Part shown: one piece after another, positions 26,444 to 39,000 of the stretch
Position numbering within the stretch: position 1 is the first letter of the stretch
How the letters are laid out: each line of letters opens with the position of its first letter
Assembly (NCBI RefSeq): GCF_001625195.1
Contig: NC_054390.1
Coordinates: 6,917,222-6,981,221 of the forward strand
Direction of reading: 5' to 3'
DNA from: Drechmeria coniospora
Taxonomy: Eukaryota > Ascomycota > Sordariomycetes > Hypocreales > Ophiocordycipitaceae
DNA: 64,000 bases
Notes under the pieces: generated by a model
Database searches by the model: none
What the model saw: only the letters and a program-made list of their open reading frames with translations
Told to the model about the DNA's origin: nothing
Position numbers and translations under genes: made by a program

Positions 26444-28735
26444 CTACCAGGAAGGTACCTGACGACTAGCGCCATCAGAACCCCGGTTGGCGGGGAGTGC
26501 ATTTGTATTCCTTTGTATCCCCCTATTGCAAGTACTTTAAGTAACTGCCGTCTATTATTATTACTGTACCTAGTACGGAGTAGTGCGGTATTATTTGACA
26601 GCGCAAAGTGCGGATAATCATAGGAGTACAGTACTCTGTACGGATACTCTGTACAACGATTTGGAACGGGGTTGTCCCAGTAGGGCTAAAGTACTAATTA
26701 TTAGTGGTCACTGCTTACAGTACTCTCCGTTGCGCCAGCACTCGCTGCCCCTTTTTACTTGCTCGGCAAAAAGGAACCTACCGTATGATTGACGAACCAA
26801 CCTTTTGTCAATCAACCACCTTTAAGAGTCCATTATACTCCGCAGTCAGGCCTCCGATACTTTGGGCCTGACTAGTAATGACTACTCTGTCCAGCCCGAA
26901 ACCATGACAGTATGACTCCGTATTAATGCCACTAAGCACATGCACAAGTATGTGTGCAGTACGGAGTATAAGTACATGTACGGATTGCAGTATGTGGTAC
27001 GGAGTGTAAGGACCAGAGCACCAATTGATAGTGTCACCAATATGAAGGCAAGAAAGAGTACTTGCAACGTTGAAGCTCGGGGTACGGAGGACTCAAGTAT
27101 AGTCATGCATTGTCTTTTGTGCTGTATTATGGAGTACAGTACATCCACCTCTACTTACAGTCTGTAACAGTACTTTGGTGCAAGTACATGTACTTGCCAA
27201 TTACAGGTACCCAGTACAGGAACAGTACTGTTGAGGGATTACCTACTAATGGAGTCCTCCGTACGGAGTACTTAGTACCTTGCAAACGTAAAAACCCTTG
27301 TGTATTTCCCCGTGTATTTTCCCATCAGGCTCTCTCCCCTCCCGTGCATTTCACTTGGTGTGTTTCCCCTGCATGCTTCCCTTGCGACCATCTGTGCTTA
27401 CTTCGTACGTTTGCATCTATTTTTCTCGCTGCAGTCAGGACTGGGACTGATTGGTTCGCATCACAGTCCTAGGCGCTCGCATCCTCATATTGCATCCTGC
27501 TTTCTTCCATTATCGATGCCATGGATCCCATGCATCCACAGGTAGCAAATGATTCCTACGGAGTACTTGTATCAGGACCACAGCGGCCGTCTCGGAGCAA
27601 CGAACATCACCAAAGTCTTGCTGCTATTGGTACGAAGGCACAGCACCAAACATTGCCACAGCACCAATGCGAAAATTGTATTTGCAAGTACTTGTGCTCC
27701 GTACTTGGAAGTAGTTATGCCCTTCCCGCCATGCACAGTAATGTACAGATAGGTACGTGGGTATCGAGTTCGGACATTCGAATGCGTTAGCTGAACTCGC
27801 TCCGGTGTGCATGCGGTACGATTGTCTGCCAACAGGACACATGCCAGTAAGCATGTGTGGTTGCGCTGTACAAGTAAGTACTGTGTAAGTAATGACGCCT
27901 CCGTGCATAAGACAACTAGCCGTAAGGAATTAACTACCTACCTACCTAAGTACCCCGTACTTGAGTAGTTGTACTGTACAGTACTGTACATGCATGTCCT
28001 CTGAATGTGCTTATGCCTGTCCAGTGGGAGAGGGTCGGCTCTGTGATCGGGGCAGTAACCAATTACAGGTACCCAGTAATTACAGGAATAGTACTATTAA
28101 GGGATTACCTATGGTCCAAACGGTGCAGCGCTTACTAGTATGCAGTATGCATGCACAGTACTCCGTACTCCGTACAGTGCCAAGGTATGATTTTGATGAA
28201 GAATAGAGGTGGATCTGCTCGTGTAGGAGCACACATGCACAATCGACATCTTCAAACGTGCAAGCGTCATAATTGTGATTCGCATGAGCCGCTGCTGGCC
28301 TGGCTCGCAAGGCAATACCAGGACATCGAGATACTCCGTTCCGTCGAGACCGAGCGGAAGACATCCATGAACGAGCGGGTGGCAACCCGCAGCATGCGCT
28401 GTGTTCATAGTGCAAGGCAGTGGCACGGAGCTGGATATGTACGGAGCAAGCAAGTACTTACAGTATTACTGTACTCACGCTTTCCGTGTGGTGCCTGGTG
28501 GGCGTGCAAGCTAGTGGAGGAGCCACAGGGGCGTGGGCGGGTGGCGGTAATTAACCCTTATTGCCAGCTAACCATTTACATGGCTACGACGGATTTGGCA
28601 GTCTTGCTGTCCATCGGCTGGTGGTAGCTGGGGCAGGTTCCGAGCACGTGTGCGAGTACTCGCCCAGAGCAAACACTGCCGATTTCACGATGCAGCGAGA
28701 GCGACCTGCCGAACCACACAAGTGCTGCAGGTGTA

Positions 28736-28886
28736 ATTACTCCGTACTGTACTCCGTACATGTACCTATATACCTAGTAAGTACTAGGTACTCCGTACGT
28801 TCTAGGTACTGTACGAAGTTCTACAGTATACTACTCCGTACTTACTGTACTTACGTACTGAAGTAAGTGCGGAGTACTTACTTACG
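28736..28886. repeat. Dense cluster of TACTCCGTA / GTAC words
   Basis: In 150 bp there are at least five CGGAGTA/TACTCCG cores together with many GTAC, AGTACT and TTAC words. This creates overlapping inverted repeats. It is the densest occurrence of this motif in the window. Confidence 0.75.
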
Positions 28887-29557
28887 TCGACCCATGTACC
28901 GGTCGGTGCACATGGACGTCCACATGTGCGTTTGCCGCCTCACAGCCATCTCCCCTTTGCGCTGTCCGTCTGTCAGCGTTTTGCATGGGACCCTCGACCA
29001 ACATCTCATTGCTTACTCGATGCTCAACGCGCTACTCCCTACATGTGCAGTACACCAGTAAGTACTCCTCACTCCCTGCTAGTGCTCATCGCTCAATACT
29101 TACTGGCAGGTAGTAAGTACCTTGGCGCAGTACTTAGGATGGCTGCCGCGCGACTGGCTTCCCACAGGGCCCTTTTACCTAGGATCGACGACAACCATTT
29201 CAAACAAATACGAGCAGGAGCTGGCACGGATGCTAGGCCTACCTACCAGTAGCCAGGTGCGGTTTGCGGCGGCGGTTCCAATCCCACGCCACGCCACGCT
29301 CGTGGATCCGAACAAGCAACAGAGCCGGGGCTCGTGACGTTTTGGGTCCTTGGACGCGGCAGGCCTCAACCGGCTGGGCCGATGCGGCTTCCACGCAGGC
29401 GCTCGTCGATTCCGTTTCCTTCGAGACAGATGGTAGCGCGACCTGCCAACCTGGTTAGGGCCAACCGTTCATCCTTCAGCTCCTCGAGGCTTCGCCGACC
29501 TTTCAGCTTCGACGCTTCCAGAAGCACATGCCCTCCGCGTACGGCTGCCTGCCGATG

Positions 29558-29580
29558 CCCCCCCCCCCCCCCCCCCCCCC
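29558..29580. repeat. Poly-C run (23 C)
   Basis: An uninterrupted homopolymer of 23 C. Its exact length is likely to be unstable and uncertain in the assembly. Similar but shorter C or G runs occur at 6758-6774, 20484-20496 and about 33291-33302. Confidence 0.9.
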
Positions 29581-32190
29581 GGTCGTGCCCCTTGCGTTCG
29601 GGGCGCAGATAATGCTTCGGTCGTGCTCCGGGACGAATGACCGTGCCGAGAGATGCAGATGGCCACGGCACAAACGTCGACCAGTCCGGCAAAGGCAAGA
29701 GGGAAAAGGATGGGCGATCAGCGATGACAATGGCGGGGTGAGACGCTAGGCCGCCAAGGCAGCAGATTCGTGTGCCTGCAGCGCACCGCGTGACAGATGC
29801 CCCACAGTCGACTTCAGAGGGCCTGGCTGGCAATACCTGTACAGTAAGGAGTACAGTAAGGAGTACAGTACAGTTAGATGTATTTGCTGTGCAGCTACGG
29901 AGTACTCGCATGCATTCTAGGGCATGAGTGCAGTGATCCGTACGGAGCAATACATGTGCACTCGTTCCAGCATGTGGCACGAATCCCGGCGCCCAGTCAT
30001 TCATAGCACCTGCCAGGTACTACCCACCGCCCCCGACTGCTGTGCTGCGGCGGAGAGCAAACGATGCCACTCCAAGAGGCTCCTCCCCGGGAAGCCCGAG
30101 GGAATCCGGGAGTCGATGAGCTGGCGTATGGAAGTCTCCGAGAATGCGCCAATGCAGCCTCTCGCTCGAGTGGGAGGGGAGACTCATGATACTCATGACG
30201 CCTCTTGGGCGCCCCGAGGAGGTTGCTGCCGGGATCCTGGCAGCCGACGTCTTCGTGTTCGGCTTGCGTCGCAAACAGGCTCCGGCTGTGCCGCCCGCCA
30301 TGGGCAAGGGCAAGCGCCGATGGACGGTCACAGTCGGAGAGCTAGGCACGCACAGGGTAGGCTGGCTGGGCCGGCATAAAACTGCAGCGTCACAGTTCAG
30401 TCGCGAGTCACACAATGCGTCGACAAACGACCCCTGAAGTGGGAGACGTGGTCTGCGCTGTAATTACTTGTATACTGTGCGTGTGCGTATACACGGCCGA
30501 CGACGACGCGACTTTTCCGGTAAGGTGGCCTGCAACGACGGCTTTGAGGACGACCTAGGTACAGTGCTTGTAATACTCTGTACTGTACAGTCACATTCAA
30601 CCTGCCCGCACCTGCGAAGGTGCCGACAACCTTGCCTACCTTAGTACCTACGTACCTAGCTATTATTCCTTACTGCAGAGTTCCAACTGCACGGTGCTCG
30701 TCATGTACTGCATGTGCCGAGCGCTGTAGAAGAGCGGAAGAAGTTTTTGCTGGAGCCTCTGACGGTGGCGGCAAGGATTACGTCGCGGGCCTGTGTTGGG
30801 CAAGGCAATGATGCACCGCTCACGCTTCCCCCCTCGCACATGTACTCGTGGAGGAGGTAAGAAAGTAGACGTACGAGGTGGGTGATGATGGGTACATGTT
30901 CTTCACGCCCATTCTGTACTGTTCTTGCATGTACTTGCACTTGCCGCAGGTGTACATGTACTAACTAGATGGCTCGCCATGCACGTACTTACTGTACAGT
31001 ACTTGGTTATGGTTGCATGTACTTATGGAGTGCTGCACTCTGGACTCGGCGACCCAACCACGCGCATGTGGAAGGCGCCCACCGACCCGGACAAACAGCC
31101 ACGCAAACGCCGAAAACTTCGACACGATGCCATCCAACGTACGCCGTGAGGCCTCCCTTGACAACGTTCGTGCGTAATCTTGTACGCGCTGCCAACCCGT
31201 CACCATCATCGGACGCACGCATCGGTGCCTGCCCTCGTCCACATACGCCGGCGGCGGGAGGCCTTCCCGCCTGGGCATGTGCCCGAGCCGACTCCCACCT
31301 ATCCGGCTTGACCTCAGCACGCACGCGCAGCACAGCCCGGGCAAACGACCTGGGACCGACGGCCTTCGCTCGCTCGCTAGCCTGCAGCATCGGACAGGGA
31401 TTCGGGCTCCACGGATTGTGATGCAACCCCTCCGACCAACCGACCGGTTTCGAAGGACGCCATCGACGGTACCTCGACTACGTGCACATGAGGGTGCGTG
31501 TCCAGCAACACTTCAGGTCATCTCATCCCAGCTTCCCCCCGACCCCCGTTCCGCCGCCTAGTCTGATCCCCCCCGACCCACCGCCAAATTGTGACAGAAG
31601 CGTTTGCAGCAGAAGCCAAGGGCAGGATCCTCCGTCCAGGGATGTGGCCGATATCCCAGATCTGATATTCGTCGCTCCGCTCTACGGTGCCGTGAGTACA
31701 TGCAAGTACGGTAATACAAAACAGATGCATGCACACTTGCAAGCACATGCATGCACGGACAGATGCGGTACCTTGCTCCATGGCGCCGGAGCCTTCTCTG
31801 AATGTACTGCTCGTGCGTGCTCGTGTGAGAGTACAAGAACGGAGTGCCGCGGTCATACTTATACCGTTCCTGACGGCCACCTCGACCAACGAACAAGCTG
31901 TCCTCGAATTCCCGTTCTGACACGCACGCATCCCGAATTCATCACAGCCCTCACTCCGCTCGTGGGAAAACACCGCCGGCACGCGACTGACCTTTCAAGT
32001 TTTCCTTTGACCTCGCCGGAGCTACCTTTTTCTTGACCTGCTCGTGCCGGCCGTTGGAGGCGAGCAGCAACTTCGCCTCCGTCCGACCGTACGACAGCGG
32101 CCAGAAGAAGGCGAGGTCGGGAACGAGCCTATTTGAGGTGGAAGAGCGGCCGACGAGCGATAAGCGGCCGGTCACCGGGCCTGAGCAGCC

Positions 32191-33169
32191 ATGGCGTTGT
32201 CGTTCGCGGCGTCGCATTACGCCGCCGTCGACGCCGGCGACTGCTATCGGCCCTCTCAACATCCGCAGCCTCCACCATCACCCCCGGCTCTCGAGGATCC
32301 GAGATGCTCTCTTCCCTCCATCTCCAAGCTTCTGGGCTTGCCGAGCGCCGCGTCACCTCCGGCCGAGCTTTTGTCCGCTTCGCCGTTCGTCCTTGCCCCG
32401 GCTGAAGGTACGTACGGATCGGCCTCGTAGGAGGACTCGCTCGCGGGATGCCGAGTCGAGGCGAGACTGACCGATTCCGTTGGCAGTTTCAGGCACATCC
32501 TCGCAAGAATGGCAGCAGGAAGCGTCGTGCGTCTACGTCGAAGCCCGCCCCGGGTCGAGCTACGCAACATTTCCGCCTCGGAGGGGAATGCCCCCAACAC
32601 CACCGATGGGAGTGGATGCCTCCTTCGACGGCTACGGCTCACCTCTCAGCAAGCCCATGTGCCGCTTTCCGTCGGCTTCAACGCCCAGGACGGCGTGCGA
32701 AGCGACTCCTCCGCTGGAGAGCGACGCCCGTCGGCATCACGTCGCGCCACGAAGTCAACCTGGCGTTTCATGTCCGAGGCGGCCGTACGCCGACGCCCTG
32801 TTCGCCCAGCATCCGGGTTTGTTCGCTTCGCCGCAGCCGCAGATATCAAATCTGTTTTATCAACAGCCGCTGCCGCAGTCTTTTCCGCCCCTGTCGATTC
32901 CGCTGCCGCTCGCTCCGACGTTGGCGGCCAACCCGTGGCAGCACCATCATTACCTGTCACCGGCCCACGCAATCTCTCCTTCTCCGAGCCAGGATCGCTA
33001 CGTGTGCCAGACATGCAGCAAGGCCTTCAGCCGACCAAGCAGCCTCCGGATTCACAGCCATTCCCATACGGGCGAGAAGCCGTTCAGGTGCCCGTATGCC
33101 GGCTGCGGCAAGGCGTTTAGCGTACGCAGCAACATGAAACGACACGAAAGAGGGTGCCACAGCTTTTGA
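32191..33169 (+). CDS. C2H2 zinc-finger transcription factor (two C-terminal fingers)
   Basis: Two exons are inferred, 32191-32407 and 32487-33169, giving 300 codons with stop (299 residues). The intron is GTACGT...TTGGCAG with a branch-like ACTGACC. A second acceptor six bases downstream (TTTCAG) keeps frame and would give 297 residues. The N-terminus is Pro/Ser-rich with a LPSISKLLGL segment often seen in fungal C2H2 regulators. The middle is low-complexity and rich in Pro, Ser, Gln and His. Two adjacent fingers end the protein: C246-x2-C249-x12-H262-x3-H266 and C274-x4-C279-x12-H292-x4-H297, joined by a TGEKPF linker. The finger sequences KAFSRPSSLRIH and GKAFSVRSNMKRH resemble FlbC-like developmental regulators, but I do not assign orthology. 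Nuclear DNA-binding regulator, target unknown. Confidence 0.87.
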
Positions 33170-34053
33170 CACTGGCGCCGGGAGACGGCCGAACCCCTGA
33201 GGAAAGCCGATGGCCGGCTGTGGGCGCATCCGGCATCCCACTCGTTTCCGACCGCCCATGACCTGTCCGCACCGTCTGTCCACCGAGTCGTGGGGGGGGG
33301 GGACAGGGGGTCGGATCCGACTCGCCAGCCATGTTCATTTGACTTCTTGCTTCTTCCTCTCCCAATCGTCCGGTACGAGCATGTGCGATCTTCAAAATGC
33401 ACTAGGGGGAGGGGGGGGGGCTGCAGGCAAACATACGTTTAGTCATTTGCATGGCTAATGTCGTACTTACGTGCGTGCATGCCCGTACGTGTAGGCGTGC
33501 ACGGGGGCATGTATGCACATACTGTGCTCGGCGTATGGATCTGCACCGCCAAGGGCAGGGGTCTGTTTTGCATGGGCATGGGCGTTGGCGTCGCGGCGTT
33601 TGGGCACACTACAGAATTCGCTCGGGGACATGTACCGAATAGAGTCGGCCAAGACGAGCCTTGGTTCTTCACGGCTCTCCTTGCTCATGCCGCTCCTTTC
33701 CATTCGTGCAGTTACTCTACCCGCGCAGCGTGCAGGATGCCACCTCCATGGTGGGTTGCGTCGGCCACCCGACGTCCGACAACAACAGCGCGACAAGGCT
33801 GAAAGGCCGGCCGTGACGGAGATCGACGGCGACGGTGACGATGCGAGGCAGGACGACACGGCGCGGCACAGCATCGCAGGATGGTGCACGTCGCGGAGCG
33901 AGGCGGGGCTGCGAGCCGCTCGATGATGGGCGACGGCGGCGTGGCAACACAGCCTCTTTTGGCGTCGGCTCAAACACGTCACAAAGGAGGATCGTCGCTC
34001 GGCTCGTACACGGGTGCATGCTCTCGGACCCGGTCCGACGTATGAGAAGCTCG
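33170..34053. other. Intergenic region between convergent genes
   Basis: About 900 bp between the 3' ends of the C2H2 and SAICAR synthase genes. It contains G runs at about 33291-33302 and 33411-33419. Frames here are open on both strands but have no recognisable content; this is probably 3' UTR sequence. Confidence 0.5.
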
Positions 34054-35093
34054 CTATGTTCCCGAGGCGTCTTCGAAGGCCTTGCCAGTGAGGAGCCGGA
34101 AGACTTCCTTGTAGCGGTCCTCGGTGGCCTTGCAGATGTCGGCCGGCACCTCGACACCCTCCTTTCCCTTGAGCCCCTCCTTGATGAGCCAGTTGCGGAC
34201 GAACTGCTTGTCGAAGCTGTCCTGCTCGCGGCCCGGCTCGTACGAGTCCTTGGGCCAGAAGCGCGACGAGTCGGGCGTCAGGACCTCGTCGACGAGGTAG
34301 ATGTTGTCGTCGGCGTCCTTGGCGAACTCGAACTTGGTGTCGGCGATGATGATGCCGCGCTCCTCGGCGTAGGCGGCGGCGACCTCGTAGATCTGCAGGG
34401 ACAGCTCCTGGACGCGACGGGCCGTTTCCTCGTCGCCGAGCTCCTTCCAGGCCTCGTCCGGGTGGATGTTCTCGTCGTGGGCACCCATCTCGGCCTTGGT
34501 GCTAGGCGTGTAGATGGCACCGCCGGGGAACCTCTGGGAGAGCTGCAGGCCGGCGGGCATGGCGATGCCGTGGACGGTGCCGCGGGCCTGGTACTCGTTC
34601 CAGGCGCTGCCCGTAAGGTAGCCTCGCACGATGGCCTCGATCTTGAGCACCTGCAGCTTCCGAACCTGCATGCTGCGGTTGCGGACCGCGCGGGCCTCGT
34701 CGGCGCCGAGACCGGCCGGCAGTTCGAGGCTGAGGAAATGGGTGCGGAGGCCGGGGATGCGTTCGGCGAGTACGGCGAACCAGTGCGCCGAGGCGAGCGT
34801 TAGGATGGCACCCTTGTTGGGGATGCCGTTCTTCATGACGACGCTGGCGCCGCGAGACCTGCGTCAGCCCAGTCTTCCTTCCTGTCCGGAAAAGCAAGGG
34901 GAAGGGAAAACGGCAGGGGAAGAATGGTCGGCACGCGTTTCATCCACTGGCGAGGCGAAGCTTACTCGAAGGCGGAGAGGCGATCGGATGCGACGAAGAG
35001 GAGAGTGTCGGGGTCGGGCAAGGCGAAGAGGTCTCGCACCTTGCCCGACGCCAATTTCTGCAGCGACGGGAGGCTGATGGTCGTCGTCACCAT
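34054..35093 (-). CDS. ADE1: Phosphoribosylaminoimidazole-succinocarboxamide (SAICAR) synthase
   Basis: Two exons are inferred: 35093-34966 and 34843-34054, giving 306 codons with stop (305 residues), the normal length for this enzyme. The 122 bp intron runs GTAAGC...GCGCCAG. I chose this acceptor because it gives SAFDVVMKNGIPNKG, the family's conserved segment; an upstream CGCAG acceptor would add SRGAS-type residues. Diagnostic stretches include GKVRDLFAL near the N-terminus, VRGYLTGSAWNEYQARGTV, DTKFEFAKDADDNIYLVDE and LTPDSSRFWPKDSYEPG. The enzyme ligates aspartate to CAIR using ATP in cytosolic de novo purine synthesis. It is a conserved housekeeping gene and GC-rich, in sharp contrast to the AT-richer giant gene immediately beyond it. 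Confidence 0.97.
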
Positions 35094-36069
35094 CGTGAAC
35101 ACTCCCCGGGGTTGAGCTTGCTGCCGGTGGTTGGCAGGGCGCGGCGAGATCGAGCAATCATCATTTTTTATCGAAGATTGCCATTCGTACAGTGCTGCTA
35201 CCAGTACGGTACACTGTACCAGTTCCCCATGCAGTTCTCCGTACATTGACACCTCGGCGAATCTCGTGCCTGCATTGCTACCCGCTCGACTGACGGCAAC
35301 CGGTGATTGGTTGGATTTTGCACAGTATTCATTACTGAACAAGGACTGTGCGCACAGTGCACGTAGAGGAATCATTGCTCTGGGCATGTTGAGGCATTCT
35401 GAAGAGAACGTACACCTACAACTGCGAGGATATCCGCAGTAAAGGCGTGTTACGATTACTTGTATTTGACGTGATATATCAAGATCAATATCTACGCCTA
35501 TATCTACAGCACAGACTACATCTAACGTACAGGGTATCGCTCTATATCTACGTCCACCAAACCATCATGTCCTCCTCAGTGCGCTTTCCTTCGAGTACCT
35601 ACACGACCATACTGGTGCAGTTGCTTGCATGGCGATAGCAGTCAGCTATTTCTCGCAGGGATGAGATGCGAAAATTACACCAAAGTACACTCTGGGTACA
35701 GGTTCTGGGTAGAGGTTCTCGGGGACGGGCACCACCACATTTCGCACGAGCACAACGCTTCAGAATCTAGGATGAACCTCCTCCATCTGCCACTAGTACT
35801 TTTCTATTATGAGCATAGAACAGCATTCTGGATGGCTAGTGTCATTTCTCTAGTTCTATCGACAACAAAGGTTCAAGGATATCGAGCATAATTGAGGCGT
35901 GTCACTTTCGAACGAGTAATAAATTCAACACCGATACTTCGATACAATATTGACCCAATGGATATCAAGAGGTAGAAAGAATGAAAGTTTTCTAATTGCG
36001 AAGCTATACATCAGACGTGGTCAAGTTCGTTTCCGTATCCTCCCATTATTCACTATCGTAACAGACGGC
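35094..36069. other. Intergenic region, composition shifts to AT-rich
   Basis: This is the upstream region of the SAICAR synthase gene and the downstream region of the giant repeat gene. Composition changes from GC-rich near 35.1 kb to AT-rich beyond about 35.4 kb, including an ATATCTACGCCTATATCTAC-type stretch. No gene is supported. Confidence 0.55.
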
Positions 36070-39000
36070 CTAGCTGGGGGGGGTATTAAAAAGTACCGGG
36101 TTATAGTTGCCGTATACGATGAGATCCGCATTACCAGGTGCGTAGCTGATTGTATTAGACCCATCACTCAGTGACTTGCCCTCGGTTAAAACAACAGACG
36201 TAGTGTTGGGGTATATATACGGTGCACCTTGTGTTACGGTTACTAATGCCGGAGTGGTCGTGCCTGTCCTACCCGCTATTGGGATAAAGACAACACCACC
36301 ATTAGGGGCAAGGATTTTGACCCCGAGATTATATTCGGCAGCAAATGTTGCCGTAGGAACGACACCTGGTGACAATGCTGCACTACCCAGGATCCCATCG
36401 ATTAAAATTGCAATGGAATAATAAGGGTAGTAAAAGTTCGACGAATATGCCCAAATCTCTCCGGAGAAAAAAGAACAGCCGGAATTTACAAGAACTGCTT
36501 GGTTGTTGGTTACTATTTGGAAGCTTAGTGAATACGATGATGGATCGGATATTAGCGAAGCCGAATCTGAAACGCCACCTGGAGTAGTTGCCGTCATAGT
36601 GCTCGCGGCAGATCCAGCCACGGGGGGGATGATGTACGGCGGGATGACGAGTCCCAACCCGTTTGTAATGCCAACATAGCTTGATGATCCGCCATTAAAC
36701 GTATAACCGGCTGGAAGAGAGACCGTTACAGGTACATTTGTTGCACGGCTTCCGGCACGTAAAGCGGTAATCGATACGGGGGTAATCGTACATGGCGAGG
36801 GTGAATAGGTATTAAGGTTGAAGAATAAGGAGACTAGCGCCGGTGTTTGAACAACTATAGTACCAGAGGTGGTACCAGCAGGCGGGACAGTTACGGTCCT
36901 GGTAATAGTGCCGGACCAAGAACCCGTTGAACTTACGTAGCCTGGTGGAGTGGTAACAATAATCGTTGTAACGCAGTTGACACCGCATCCAGGCAGAGGC
37001 GGCAGCGTGACGGTACCGGCGGTTGGTCCCAGTGTAGTGATAGTGCTCAGGCCACCAGTTACAGTAACGACAATAGATATAAAACAACTGGTAGTGCAGC
37101 CAGGCGGTGGCTGAATCGTACTTATGCCTGGGACGGGCCCCAAGGTCGATGTAGTGGTAACGCCGACAGTTCTGGTAACGATGATTGATGTAACACAGTT
37201 GACAGAACATCCAGGTGGAGGTGGAATTGTACTAGTTCCGGCAACTGGTCCAAATGTAGTGCTTGTAGTTAAGCCGCCAGTTGCCGTAACGATAATGGAC
37301 GTGACGCAGTTAACAGTGCAGCCAGGCGGAGGCGCGATCGTACTGGTACCAGGAATAGGTCCAAATGTAGTGGTTGTAGTACGGCTACCCGTAAAGGTAA
37401 CGATGATTGACGTAACGCAGTTCACACTACACCCAGGAGGAGGCGGAATCGTACTGGTACCAGCGGTTGGTCCAAGTGTGGAAACGGTGCTCAGCGCACC
37501 TGTTGCGGTAACGATGATTGATATAACACAATTGACAGTGCAACTAGGTGGAGGTGGAATGGTGCTGGTGCCAGCAGTAGGTCCAAATGTAGTGGAAGTA
37601 ATAAAGCTACCGGTTGCGGTAACGATGATTGATGTAACACAGTTGACTGTGCAGCCCGGAGGAGGCGGAATCGTACTGGTACCAGCAGTGGGCCCGAATG
37701 TGGTTGTAGTAACAAAGCCACCGGTTGCGGTGACGACGATGGACGTTATGCAGTTGACAGTGCAGCCAGGCGGAGGTGGAATCGTGCTGGTACCGGGGGT
37801 AGGTCCGAATGTAGTCGAAGTGACAAGGCCACCTGTTGCGGTAACGATAATACTTGTGACACAATTGACCGTACATCCAGGCGGAGGTGGGATTGTGCTG
37901 GTCCCGGGAGTCGGTCCAAAGGTAGTTGAAGTAACAAAGCCTCCAGTTTGGGTAACGATAATTGATGTAACGCAGTTGACAGTACAGCCCGGGGGAGGTG
38001 GAATCGTACTAGTTCCAGCAGTTGGTCCAAACGTAGTAGAAGTAACAAAGCCGCCTGTTGCTGTAACGATAATACTTGTAACACAATTGACAGTACATCC
38101 AGCCGGGGGCGGGATCGTACTTGTACCGGGTGTCGGCCCAAATGTAGTAGAGGTAACAAGGCCACCTGTAGCTGTAACAATGATTGATGTAACGCAGTTG
38201 ACTGTGCATCCAGGCGGTGGAGGAATCGTACTAGTACCAGGGGTTGGTCCGAATGTAGTAGAGGTAACAAATCCACCCGTAGCTGTAACAATAATTGATG
38301 TAACACAGTTAACGGTGCAGCCCGGTGGTGGTGGAATTGTACTAGTACCAGCAGTTGGTCCGAATGTAGTCGAAGTAACAAACCCACCCGTTGCGGTAAC
38401 AATAATACTCGTAATGCAATTGACAGTACATCCAGGTGGAGGCGGGATCGTGCTTGTACCGGGCGTCGGTCCAAAGGTAGTTGAAGTAACAAGACCGCCT
38501 GTTTGCGTAACAATGATTTGCGTAAAGCAGTTGACGGTACAGCCCGGCGGCGGTGGAATCGTACTTGTACCAGCAGTTGGTCCAAATGTAGTAGAGGTAC
38601 TATATCCACCTGTAGCTGTAACAATAATTGATGTAACACAATTTACAGTACAGCCAGGCGGAGGTGGAATCGTACTTGTACCCGGAGTCGGTCCAAACGT
38701 AGTTGAAGTAATAAGACCTCCTGTTTGAGTAACAATAATTGATGTAACGCAGTTGACGGTGCAGCCCGGTGGAGGCGGAATTGTACTGGTGCCGGCCGTT
38801 GGCCCGAACGTAGTTGAAGTAACGAAGCCACCTGTTGCGGTGACAATGATACTTGTAACACAATTGACCGTACATCCGGGTGGAGGTACAATCGTACTGG
38901 TACCAGGAGTCGGTCCAAAGGTAGTTGACGTTACAAGACCACCGGTTTGGGTAACAATGATTTGTGTAAAGCAGTTAACTGTACACCCAGGCGGCGGAGG

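Noticed and set aside
29366..30004. 212-codon minus-strand open frame
   Set aside because: It reads through a 23-base C run as poly-Gly, has no motif and overlaps other frames.
37124..38728. 534-codon plus-strand open frame (and a 603-codon one at 47999-49810)
   Set aside because: Antisense reading of the giant repeat gene. A tandem repeat free of stops in one antisense unit stays open in all, so length is not evidence.
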